Assembly (NCBI GenBank): GCA_013115135.1
Contig: JABANP010000395.1
Coordinates: 1-51,192 of the forward strand
Direction: 5' to 3'
DNA length: 51,192 bases
Source: Perkinsus olseni
Taxonomy: Eukaryota > Perkinsozoa > Perkinsida > Perkinsidae
The notes beneath the pieces were generated by a model. That model was not told the origin of the DNA and searched no databases. It worked only from the letters and a program-made list of their open reading frames with translations. The translations under genes were made by a program, and so were the position numbers. Each line of letters opens with the position of its first letter. The first letter of the stretch is position 1. Positions 21,911-32,140 of this stretch are shown in pieces.

Positions 21911-22709
21911 GAGGAAGAGACACGTTATTACTCTCTGCTCTGTCAATCGACATTTTTTCTCCAGTCGTTGTGAGGCCGTTATTTTCATCCGAGGATGAGC
22001 TGGTAGGAAAGTGGTTGATCATGACCGATTCATTTTCTCTCATCTTCATTATACTTCGTACGCTTTTCTATTTGCCTAGAACCCAGGTTGTATCATTCGG
22101 TCTCTAACAGACCGTTTGGTAAAGTTCGAAAAAGCCTTCATTTTCATTACCGCGCGCAGTAGGAAGGCACTCCTCATCAAAGTTCACAGATGCGTCGTCC
22201 GTCTCCTCTCATTGTAGAAGGCGGTAACTCGTTAGAGGTGGAGATTTCAGAGGTCGGCTGGTAGTAGTCGCGTTCTTAAAAGTCACACAGTAGTCGCGCG
22301 TCGAATAATTGTTTATTCCGGGATAACTTGTTAGCACAGCGGTGATCTCATACACGGTTGGATGATTGATATGAACCACATTCTAGCACAACAGTCAGCA
22401 GGTCGCGGGGTCCCACCTCGTGAAAGGCTGCGACGCTGTTTCTAAAGAATCATCACGGATAACGGAGTTCATCGTATAATAGACAGAGGGTACCTCAGCA
22501 TTGTGCGCCCCCTTTGGTGCTTCTGCACGCGACCACCCTGGCTTCACAGGTATTTTTACTCCTTGGAGCCACCTACAATACTCGCAAGCTTTCTCAAACG
22601 AGAGAGGTCTCGTTGCTTTCGCCGAAATCAGGTCAAGTAGCCTAAGAATCGCAGCGCAATACTTGCAAGTTAAAATAAGCCAACAGGTTCCTCGACCAAC
22701 TCATACCAA
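21911..22709. other. Intergenic between the secreted gene and tRNA-Thr
   Basis: No supported gene. The frames in this stretch are short and lack motifs. Confidence 0.5.
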
Positions 22710-22781
22710 GCCGGTTTAGCTTAGTGGTAGAGCGTTAGTCTTGTAAACTGAAGGTCGGCGGTTCGATCCCGCCATCCGGGT
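22710..22781 (+). tRNA. tRNA-Thr (anticodon TGT)
   Basis: The cloverleaf can be drawn by hand. D-arm GCT-TAGTGGTAG-AGC. Anticodon stem TTAGT/ACTGA with loop CTTGTAA (anticodon TGT). Variable loop AGGTC. Perfect T-arm GGCGG-TTCGATC-CCGCC. The acceptor stem GCCGGTT/ATCCGGG has five pairs and two mismatches (positions 1:72 and 6:67). No CCA is encoded, as expected in eukaryotes. The mismatches leave some doubt whether it is functional. It is the only complete tRNA fold I found in the window. Confidence 0.78.
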
Positions 22782-22994
22782 ACTTACAGTCTCGACTGAT
22801 TCGCTGTACGTACAGTGTTGTTCTCAACCTCTCACCTATCGAACGTGTTCGGAAGTGTACGTAATTCTTCGACTCTCTTAACACAACCTCATCGTGCGGA
22901 GACAATCACTTCATTTTGGTAAGGTTACGTTGCTTTTCGGCATCAACGACAAGCTTCTCACCACAAGGCAATCCTTTACTTCTCCTGATTTGCA

Positions 22995-25900
22995 TCACCA
23001 ACCGGCGGGCAGTGTTTCCTGAATGTACGCATGGGTAGCCCGCATGAGCCATCCGGCACTCTTACCAATGTCCAAGGCAGCAGTCGAGTCAACATTGGAG
23101 CCGTAGTCTTCGAGCCGTTCTCGAGTCATGCACAGCTCATACAGAGGGCATTGGTCATAGTCGTCAATCTGAAATAAAGCTTGAGCTAAGCCGCAGAGTG
23201 CAACGACAAAAAAACCTCACCTTGCCTCCTCGAAGAACTCTCCAGTGGCTGAACGAGAGTCTCCAAAGCACTTTCCCTTTCGCCGCTCCTCGGAGCTCAT
23301 CAGCGAAGGACTTATGGCCTGACACGAAGGAACTCCCAACAACACCAGGCGCCACATCACCTACTAATAGAAGAGAACCCAAACGCTTCGGCTGCGGGCA
23401 TGTAGGCAATGATTTGATGCTCAGTATACGAACCCTCTGCGAGATCCGAATATGTCTGAAGAAAACAAGAGTGAGTAAGCAGGCTAGCGCTCCTCGAGGA
23501 GCCTCCTCGATTACTATATCAGCTCTCCTGTGTTCGAGTAGGGCCGTCACAGCTTTCACGTGCTCACACTGCAGTTCAACCTCGAGCATTGGCTCACTGA
23601 CTCGTACTAAACCCGGGGAGAGCATGGCGCCTGAGGAGGGTGGATGATGAGTCGCAGTAGCAGAGGGAAGGCGCACCTCGACAGGCCTCTACAATGGCCG
23701 AGCTCAGTGTCCAAGTGTGAGTACCCAAGTAGGACAACGATGATACATCTGACACGCACAGACAAGATTCCCACGAGCTGTGGACACGACCCTCCTACCT
23801 TCGCCGTTGGCATCCTTCAGTCGGATGCCGAGTTGCCATACCACTCCTCTCACAGGTTCTCGACAGAGCGGCCCTGCCATGCACACCTTCTCGAAGGCAA
23901 ATCTAATGGCGGCTGATAGGGAACCTACAACACCATGATCAGGGTGATGAACCGAGCCGCTCTCATACGCCACACGACCGAACTTATCCAATCGGGAGAT
24001 TTCCAACACAACCGACTTCCCATCCCATCTAGTCCTAGCGATCGGGCTGGCTAATCGCCCCGGTCACGCCGCAGAGTGGAACGCCCTCCCCGAAACCTCG
24101 TCCCAATTCCCACCAGAATCGATGCTAGTGTCGTGCTGATGATGACGGTCCTCCTCTGCAACTCTACTGGACCTCCTACGGCTGAACCCGCCACAGTAGC
24201 ACGACTGCAGGGTGCCGACATTATTATCGACCAACACTGGGGAAGTATCCCCAACTCGTATCAAGAGGCCATTGCATGCCGCCTTGTGGACCTGACGATC
24301 AAGACCCAGGTTCGATCCCACCACCCTGCATCTGACATATATATTACATTAATTCCCGCAAGGATTGTCCTTTGACGCTTATCACTTGGCATGAGCAGTC
24401 TTACCGATGCTTCGAGCCTGTCGAGATCGGCCGCCCTCCCGAGTGCAAAGGCAGCTTGGACCTGATTTGGCATGTTTCAATCCGATGAAGTTGTCCTCGG
24501 ACAAGTTTTTCGAACGTGCTGCATCGCCATTGGCTGAATCCAGCAGTCAACGGTCGCCAAACATGACGTCACTCTAATAGTCATCACTACCCGATACTTG
24601 CATGCGCCAAGGATGGCTAGGCCCCCTCCCCACGGACCTGTTGGGAGTGGTCATCCAGCCACTTGAGTAGGTCTTCCGGCATTGCAGCAGCAGTAGCCGC
24701 TACCGTACATGTTACGCCATCGGACAGAGGGAAGGATGTCTCTCCTTTACCATCAGACTTCAACACATTGGAGTACCTGAAAACAACACAGATTCAATCC
24801 CATCATCCCGCAACGAAGATCGTATCGCAGGGTCTAGCGTATCTTTCGGTTGGATGAGATACCAGAGTGAACCTTACTCGCTCAACCAACTGATGCCCGC
24901 TCGGCCTCCCAGTATATCTTCTCTGCTGTCTGCAGTAAAGTCACGCCAATCTATCGGCGGGTCGATCGCCACCGTCTCCCTCAACTCCACCATGGGCTCC
25001 GATACGCGGCAGTCCGCACCGATGGCATACAGTTGACGAAGGTCTTGAATCTGAAAATACAATTTATAGATGCGTAACCCAGTTTACTCGAGCAGAGAAT
25101 TTCAGAAAAAAAAACTGAATCGAACCTCCATAACGGAGACAAAAAAATCAGAAAATGACCGCTAGAGAATCGAACTCGGGACCTTCGCCAAACCAACCCG
25201 ACTCACACAACGATGCAAGTGCTCATCCCCACAGCATCCAATGAGCAGTTCTCCTGTGTCCGGGTTCCTCGCTACATTAGCTGCTGGATCAGCCTGCTTC
25301 AGGCGTATCAAGCCTAGGGTTAACGTATCTGTATCTTCCAACCGCACCGGTGATACTGATACCCGAACCTGAGCACCAGCGACCGATCCGTGAAGCACGT
25401 CTCCATAATCCCCAGGCCGGCGTTTAACCGGACGGAATCATTCTGAGTTGTACCGCCTCAATTATCGCACAAGTCACGCCAGATGACTACACGAAGTATC
25501 CATCCCAAGCTGATGAGCTCAGCCCGATGGACTGTCTCTTGCCCTACACGGACCACCCCCTGTTCGTCATCATGGATCGAAATCAGCTAAAAATGTAGAA
25601 AATTAGCGACTACCATTCTTCCACCAGTTCTGTAGGTCTTCACCCATGCCATCAACACCCATTATTACAATGCTCTGCTGTCCCTCGAACGGGCTAACAA
25701 ACGGCGGCATATCCCTCGAGCTAGACAGTGTCACGCCACTACACGCCGATCGATTGGCAGCCTCAAAGGCGTCTGGACTGCTGGGGTCAACAACTGATGA
25801 TGACAACAAGAGAAATCTTCGCTGTGCGCAAAGATACCCTTCCCTTCTGTATTACCCTCATCTGAGCCCTGCAGTACCAACCCCACTATGCATCCTGCCT

Positions 25901-28900
25901 TCGCCTGCTTAGTTGGCACCAACGAGCTGGCTAGCACCGCATATATGCCATTCACAGTCACGGTTACGCCCTCGGCAACATCTACAACAGAATCATTACA
26001 AATCGATCGGCAGGGCGCGCGCGACTCTTACCTGACTCATCCTCCTCTGCCTGCTTCTGTCCTTCACCCGTTGCGTCCCGCAGAACATACAGCTGTTGGC
26101 CCAGTTGTACTTCACCAGAAAATACTCGTGTCATCGCCACAAAACCATTGAGCTCTCGGAAAGCATCCACCTAGCGGAGCGAAGCGTTTCATGAACCGCA
26201 TTTTTCATGAGATGTGAATGCCCACTTTATCCCCAATAAGGCAGCCCAAATTCAAATCAGCTGCCTGGAACTTCGACACGAAGGCGACTGTCGGCGCTTC
26301 TTCTCCTCGGGGACTTGTGGTTAGGGAATCTTGATAAAGTTTAACCTCCTCTGCGGACAGTCCACCTCCACCTGAATGCACGGTATACACAGGCCAGGCT
26401 GGCTTCATTCCCTGCGAAGATGCCCTCGATATACCCCAGCAAAAGCTGCACGCATCCGCGCCTTTGTGTTCTCATGCTAGCGAAGGCTTTGGTTCACGAT
26501 AGGATACCTCCATTCTATTTTTGTTGAAGTGTGTGGATGATGTGTAGTACAATTTCGTACGACTCAAGATTCCGACGATCAGATGAGTCTGCTGGCACGG
26601 TAGATGATGTATTACCCTCAGCCCAGAGGCCCGGCGCCAGGGTCTCCATCCTCCTCTGTGCTGATTCTACTGGGTTCGGCAGTTTATCAATACATGATCT
26701 GAAGATCTGTTGACTCAAAGAGAACTGGCTAGACAACTTCTCGCGACCTAACAACATAATGATAGTCCAACACGTTAGACTCCCCTGCATCCATCCCAAA
26801 GACCCCGAGTTCGATTTTCGCACCTGTGTTAACATCCTGCTCGTACAACTTCCATATATTTTCCAATACCAACTTGACGAAGGTTCGAGTCCCCGTCACT
26901 CCACCCTCGATTGCCTCGAATCCTTTCTTCTTCAGGCAATAGTCTCCCCAGAGGAACTTCACAACATCGTCAGCGGTGCTCTCCGGGGAGATCATTTTAG
27001 AGCTCTTCAGTTTCGGAAGTAACAATTTATCAGCCCAAGTTCGAAGATCGAATGCCCAACCGTGTAAAGCTGATGCAAACAAAACCTGCAGAAAAGTGTC
27101 CTCGCCGCGGATCGAACCCGAGACCTCTGATATCACATTATTATTAGTCGGATCGAAACTGCCGTACATAGCTTCATCCTGTGCGTCTATCTCATCCAGT
27201 CCTTTAGCCTCCTTATCCGACTCCACCAGATTGAGGAAGTGCATATTCACGTCTTCTATTATACTGCGGATACGCTGATCAGGACGAGCGAGATGAAACG
27301 AGGCCAGACCAGGGTAACATTTTCCACTCTATAGGGATGGAGGCAAGGCAAGTATCTCCCAAGCTCGAATTTCACCCAGCTCCGGTTGGTTCTCCGATTC
27401 GGTCCAACCTCCGCTCTGAGACTGTCACCAAATGTCTCTCAAGAAGACGAGGGGACGAAGGTGCTCATCGCAAGAAAGATGGAATAAAACGAGGGCATAC
27501 CTAAGCCCCAATGGTGAGCGATTTTTTCAACACCACCGCAAGCAGGTAAGCGAGGCAAGTATATCCGAAGCTCGAATTCCCCGCAGCTCCGATCGGTTTT
27601 CCGATGCGGTTAGGTCTCCCCCCGAGAGTGTCATGCATACTTCTCTCAGCAAAGATACGGTATATTTCCAAACAATGGTTCGCAACTCCTATATTCTCAA
27701 CCCGAAGATCTACCTGGAAAGCATCTTCTGGATCCGGGTAGAGAGCTGCTAGCCGGTCCAACTTGTTGAGGACCAGCAAAGGCTGAACTCTGTCTTCAAA
27801 CGCTTGCCGCATCACATGACGGGTCTGGGGCCGTACCTAGAATCATGGGATAGTTATGCAAGGAGTGGTATTGTAGGTTCCAAATACTACCCCTTCCACA
27901 CAGTCAACGAGCAGCAGACAGCCATCAGTGAGCCTCGACGCTGACGATACTTCTGCACTGAAATCCAAATGCCCCGGAGAGTCAACCTGAGACGCCGGGG
28001 GATGGGAAGTAACGAAGTTAGAACCGATTAAAATCCATAGACGCCATGGAAGGTATCTACAACTAGGATAACGTGAGCTCGGACTAGTGATACAACACAA
28101 TGATGATGACGAGTCGGAACCTCGTCCCAGCCGTGAGTACAGATCGACTACCATCGCGCAAGTAGATAACAGAGGCCACCCTCTCCAAGATTTCTCCCCC
28201 GCACGTCTTAATTTTCCAAAAAAGAGGAGGCCCACAGATACGTTACCGTAAAACTGTTAGCCGAGGGCAAATGTGTGCTAAGCGTATATCCGTGGCCTAG
28301 TGAAGCACTCCGAGAGAACACAATATTCCAACTATCCTGATGCTCTTACTCCACTCTGAGTATAATCCTATATGCTCACTTCGCCCCTGTAAAGCGGAAT
28401 GCCCCAAGCAACCCCTGAGGTATGCATTGCTAGTGAGTTCTGGTATACGGGCCCCCCGGAGATAGATCAACGTCGCCATACTTCATACTGCTCAACGTAT
28501 CTTATAATACAGAATTGTATTTATTCTACCGCCGAGAGGCAGACTCCAACTCAGAACCCCATTCAGCGGCACTAGGCATGGAGATGTGCGTTGCAAGAGG
28601 CGACGCAAATCACGTCAACGCTGCACCGCACGCATGCCTTTAACGATGGAGACTTTCGAATTCCATTCTCTTGACGCGTACACGTGGTTCCTATATACTC
28701 CCACGGGACTAACTTCACCTTCGTGAAAATAAAACTTCGAAAAGAGAGTCGTTTATCGTCATTGGTATGAGTCGTGATGTACGCTATGCTACGCAAGCTC
28801 GATTCCCTTTACTACAAGATTGAACAGATGCCCTTCATCGTCCAACAGCGTCACGCAGCTGCTGGCAATGGTGATCATACGTCGTGCCTCGTCCTCACGA

Positions 28901-29529
28901 TTATCCAAGTACCGTACCTGACACACGTCACGACGTCCCTCGAGCTGCTGGCGATTCTAAACCCCGTTCCCTTTAAGACAGTACCGCCTCGCCAGTCCTG
29001 GTCCCCTCCTCGACCTGTTTCGGTGATATTATCCTGTTACTGGCCAAGAGGTAGTCAGATAATGTGGTCTTACCTGATGAACGACCAAGATAAAAGTGCA
29101 GCAGAATCCAACTCAACCAGAGTCTGGAAGTATTGGCGGTTCAGTTTCGTCGTCGAATCAGCTTCCAGATGACGGATGATGCGGCATCCCGGATGCTCAC
29201 CCCGATTACTCTCGTTGCTATCCATTCACGCCTGGTCCTATCATGTATTTTTCACGGTGGTACATAAATTGGTGGTACCAGGATCCACATGAGGGATACC
29301 ACGATCGAAGTATACTAACTATTTTGATAGAGAGTATTAACGCGCAAAGATGCGGATGGTGTGGTATGAGTAACACGCGGGAATGTCTTGAACTACAGAG
29401 TACTCATAGTAGGAAGCTGCTCGACGGACAAATAGAGTAGCTGCAAGAATCCCCTCTACGCCTATTACCATGATCAACATGCGCTATGATGCAGATGTTG
29501 CGTATGTCCTGAATGGGTGTAGTATCCAT
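22995..29529 (-). CDS. EFL1: Elongation factor-like GTPase 1 (ribosome maturation), many introns
   Basis: EFL1 works in the cytoplasm with SBDS to release eIF6 from new 60S subunits. Exons fixed by translation and splice signals: 29469-29529, 28985-29073, 28816-28917, 27891-27986, 27714-27836, 27137-27274, 26824-27085, 26551-26747, 26435-26476, then 26032-26170, 25856-25981, one starting at 25793, one ending at 25207, 24878-25050, one starting at 24776, and the C-terminal exons down to the TGA at 22995. Motifs in order: AHVDHGKTT (G1, split by intron 1), DSPGHLDFS (G3), NKLDRL (G4), [12 protein letters not shown] and [10 protein letters not shown] (EFL1-specific), [16 protein letters not shown] (domain II), [43 protein letters not shown] (domain IV), [10 protein letters not shown] and LSFSHWRVL (domain V). 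Two stretches (about 26171-26434 and 24010-24300) are not resolved. One intron, near 23500, appears to have a GC donor. The ATG at 29529 is preferred; an in-frame ATG at 29565 is possible. Confidence 0.92.
27346..27445. repeat. Direct repeat unit 1 inside EFL1 intron 5
   Basis: GGCAAGTAT-TC-C-AAGCTCGAAT followed by a diverged CAGCTCCG block recurs at 27541-27660. Both units lie in the same 439-base intron (27275-27713). Confidence 0.7.
27541..27660. repeat. Direct repeat unit 2 inside EFL1 intron 5
   Basis: Partner of 27346-27445 at a distance of about 195 bases. The units share GAGGCAAGTAT, AAGCTCGAATT and CAGCTCCG, and both end near a CTCTCA block. Confidence 0.7.
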
Positions 29530-29640
29530 CGCTTCCAGCAAGTTAGACGTCCGAATGACAGGCATTGGGGATGATGATAATAACGACAAAGGCAACTCTC
29601 CCCCTGCTGATAGGGATGATAACCTCACACAAGCCTGCAC
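29521..29640. repeat. EFL1 5' end segment, copy 1
   Basis: Contains the EFL1 start codon region (minus-strand [14 protein letters not shown]). It is matched at 30439-30545, including CAGCAAGTTAGACGTCCGAA and a TAACCTCACACAA block. Confidence 0.85.
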
Positions 29641-29904
29641 ATCGATCCTCTTAGTTACTATCGCTATTGCCACAGACCGTTCTTCACTAGAATGAACAGG
29701 GATAGAGGACGACCCCTCCGGTGAGTTTGAATATCAAATCAGCTGGAGAATCTGCGAGTTCAACCTTTCTATCGAAAACAGGAATAACTCCGCGAATCTT
29801 CGGGAGGTGTATTCAACTTAACGCCCCCAGTCACCAGCACTACTATCACACAAGAACAGGTTTTAACAACAACAACAGCTTTTACACATCAATCATGCAC
29901 TGTG

Positions 29905-30351
29905 TTATGTCCTCACCGAGGGACTTGGAATAACAATCGATAGATCAGAGAAGAGCCGGACCTCCAACGACTCGCCATCCAGCACCATTTCCGACAGGAA
30001 CTTCCCTTCATCATCATCGGCATCCTTAGTGAAAGCACTGACCCGGCAATCCTCTTTAAAAACATGCAACATACTATTCTTTTCGTATTCAGTCCGGGAA
30101 TCCCACAGGATCCTCAACTTGTTGCTTCCAGTTTCGAAATAAGCCACCGTAGCGGTCACAACGGAAGCTTGACCACCCATTTTCAAAGTAACGAAATTAG
30201 ATTGATCATGGAACCGGACCGACAGGTTGAAACCTGAGGGGCAATAGTTCCCCAGGTAACCCTTGTAGTACTTCCCCTGTAGTGCTGTAGCAGACGCCTG
30301 CCCACCGACAAAGATGGACAGGATCACAACGAAAGGGAGCTGCCACTTCAT
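29905..30351 (-). CDS. Small secreted protein A, 148 residues
   Basis: The ATG at 30351 starts a signal peptide (MKWQLPFVVILSIFVGGQAS). The mature part begins LQGKYYKGYLGNYCP and contains a conserved two-Cys pattern, SVRFHDQSNFVTL and a C-terminal DGESLEVRLFSDLSIV. It is a tandem paralogue of 30798-31250 and aligns along its length. Near the 3' end both copies show a good donor (GTGAGG here, GTAAGT in the other copy) and a shared downstream TGTGTGATAG, so the last few codons may be spliced rather than read through. Function unknown. Confidence 0.78.
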   Translation of the reverse strand: MKWQLPFVVILSIFVGGQASATALQGKYYKGYLGNYCPSGFNLSVRFHDQSNFVTLKMGGQASVVTATVAYFETGSNKLRILWDSRTEYEKNSMLHVFKEDCRVSAFTKDADDDEGKFLSEMVLDGESLEVRLFSDLSIVIPSPSVRT

Positions 30352-30438
30352 CAACAATAACAAAACTAATAGACTGCGAACGGTTGGAAATAGCGTGGGT
30401 GCTTCGATGGAAAACTGCTTTTCGAGCGGCGTGCGAGT

Positions 30439-30545
30439 AGTATCCATCGCGCCCAGCAAGTTAGACGTCCGAATAACAGGCCTTGGTAATAACAATAACA
30501 GGAGCGACTCTCTCTCAATGAGAATGCTAACCTCACACAATCATG
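30439..30545. repeat. EFL1 5' end segment, copy 2, upstream of a secreted gene
   Basis: The same frame (VIRTSNLLGAMDTT) is kept, but the EFL1 coding sequence does not continue; the segment is joined to the 5' flank of the secreted gene 29905-30351. Confidence 0.85.
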
Positions 30546-30797
30546 ACCACCCCTCCCAGCCCACCATCTCTGTTGCTTTCGCTACTTCTACAGGCTCTCG
30601 TCTGCTAACCTGGCCTAAACGACGGAGTTCGAGATCCATCACAGGTCCCAGCTTTGGCATTCCTCCCATAATAACAACTCCGCTTCTTCGCTATACGAGT
30701 TTCTGCTGCTTCACTGGTCACCCAGTGACCACCACTATCACACAAGAAAATGTAATGACAACAACAGCCGTCACAATCCGTTCAATCATGCATTGTA

Positions 30798-31250
30798 TTA
30801 TGTACTTACTGAGGGAGCTCGGAAAACTATAGATAGGTCAGAGAAGAGGAGGACCTCCAACGACTCGCCCTCCAGCGTTATCTTCGACAGAAATTTTCCT
30901 TCTTCATCATCGGCATGCTTAGTGAGGTTACCGAGGTAACATGATGTTTTGAAAGTATCCAACATATTTCGCCGTCGTCCGTTATTCCAGATATCCCACT
31001 TCGTCTTAAACGTATTCTTTTCGGCTTTATCATAGGATACCGTAACAGCAACCGAATCGCAACGAGGAGCTTGACCCATCCCGAAAGTAACGAAATTAGA
31101 TTGATCATTGAAGCTGACCGATACAGTAAAATTAGAGTGGCAATATTTCCCCAGGTAGCCTTTGTAGTACTTCCCCCATAGTGCGACAGCAGACGCCTGA
31201 CCACCGAGAAGGATGGACAGAATCACAACAGAAGAGAGCTGCCACTTCAT
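30798..31250 (-). CDS. Small secreted protein B, 150 residues
   Basis: Signal peptide MKWQLSSVVILSILLGGQAS, then LWGKYYKGYLGKYCHSNF and VSFNDQSNFVTF, closely following protein A. The middle is more diverged (net basic here), while the end (LEGESLEVLLFSDLSIV) is conserved, suggesting different pressure on different parts. The 5' flanks of the two genes share CTGCTTTTCGAGCGGCGTGC. Probably a recent tandem duplication of an exported protein. Confidence 0.78.
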   Translation of the reverse strand: MKWQLSSVVILSILLGGQASAVALWGKYYKGYLGKYCHSNFTVSVSFNDQSNFVTFGMGQAPRCDSVAVTVSYDKAEKNTFKTKWDIWNNGRRRNMLDTFKTSCYLGNLTKHADDEEGKFLSKITLEGESLEVLLFSDLSIVFRAPSVST

Positions 31251-32140
31251 CATAACAACATGGACTGAAGGACGGCGAACGGGAATAGCGTCGGAAACTG
31301 CTTTTCGAGCGGCGTGCACCACCGCGCGTGCGGGGCACTTCCGCTCAAGAACTAGATTGAAGGTACGATGAACTAGCTGTAGGACTCACTTTCCACCAGC
31401 GAGAATGGCTGTCATTTTGCAATGCTCGTTCTTTCCCCCTTGACATCAAAACTGTCGTTTCACAATCCCCATGCTACTCTCGGTGATTGTTGGTCGAGGT
31501 ACATTCGGTTTGCCTTCATCTCACCACTACAAACCAGCCAGATGCGGACCAAGGCAGTGCATCAACAATCTCGCCCGCCCTAAAATCGTTTCAGCGATCA
31601 ATTGGTTACGGTCATTGTAGACGAGCACCAATTACTTCAGCTTCTACACAAGAACATTAGTCTCTTCAGAAACAACATCTCGGAAATCATGATTGGTCAA
31701 CTGCCACTGACCTGCAGGGCCTCTTTCACAAGCGTCCGCAAGAATATGGACTGATCTTCGGCTGTTCTGTTCCGTCTTCGCCATATCCTGAGGAAGGGCA
31801 AGGAGTTGTGTCTGCGCTCGGCTCAGGCCCGATACCAATAGCCGATGGCCACTGTCCTGCAACTATGATGGAGGCGTAGATGCCGGTGCTTCATGAACCT
31901 AGAAGAGCCCATGTTGCCAAAAGGCGATCGTTCTCAAGCGAGCGGCTGTGTAAGAGCCGGCATTAGAATACGAAAGTTCCCGGGATCGAACCTGCGCGGA
32001 AGCTCCTTACAGTAGAGTAGGCTTATTGAGGGTGTCAATTTCGATCACTAAATTCGCTTTCTCGTCGAAGAAGTCCACCACATACCCACCTGGGTAGCAT
32101 CGCCATCGCATTCATTCGACCAGGCAGGAGCCCCCTACCG
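31251..32140. other. Unassigned stretch; possible 3' exons of the next gene
   Basis: A frame at 31644-31860 (-), preceded by an AG acceptor and reading DSGHRLLVSGLSRAQTQLL, could be a 3' exon of the helical-repeat gene. A tRNA T-arm-like motif (31979-31999) lies between it and the next exon candidates, consistent with an intron there. No firm gene call. Confidence 0.35.

Noticed and set aside
26412..26434. A 23-base GT...AG intron in EFL1 (after [10 protein letters not shown])
   Set aside because: A similar-looking 24-base intron in LPAAT was better explained by a 51-base intron that also gave the correct spacing between conserved motifs. The EFL1 case is left unresolved and not taken as evidence of tiny introns.
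26880..26896. A further T-arm-like motif (AGGTTCGAGTCCCCG), taken at first as another intron core
   Set aside because: It lies in EFL1 exon 7, where the protein aligns without a gap between [11 protein letters not shown] and [10 protein letters not shown], so it is coding and shows that the motif can also arise by chance.
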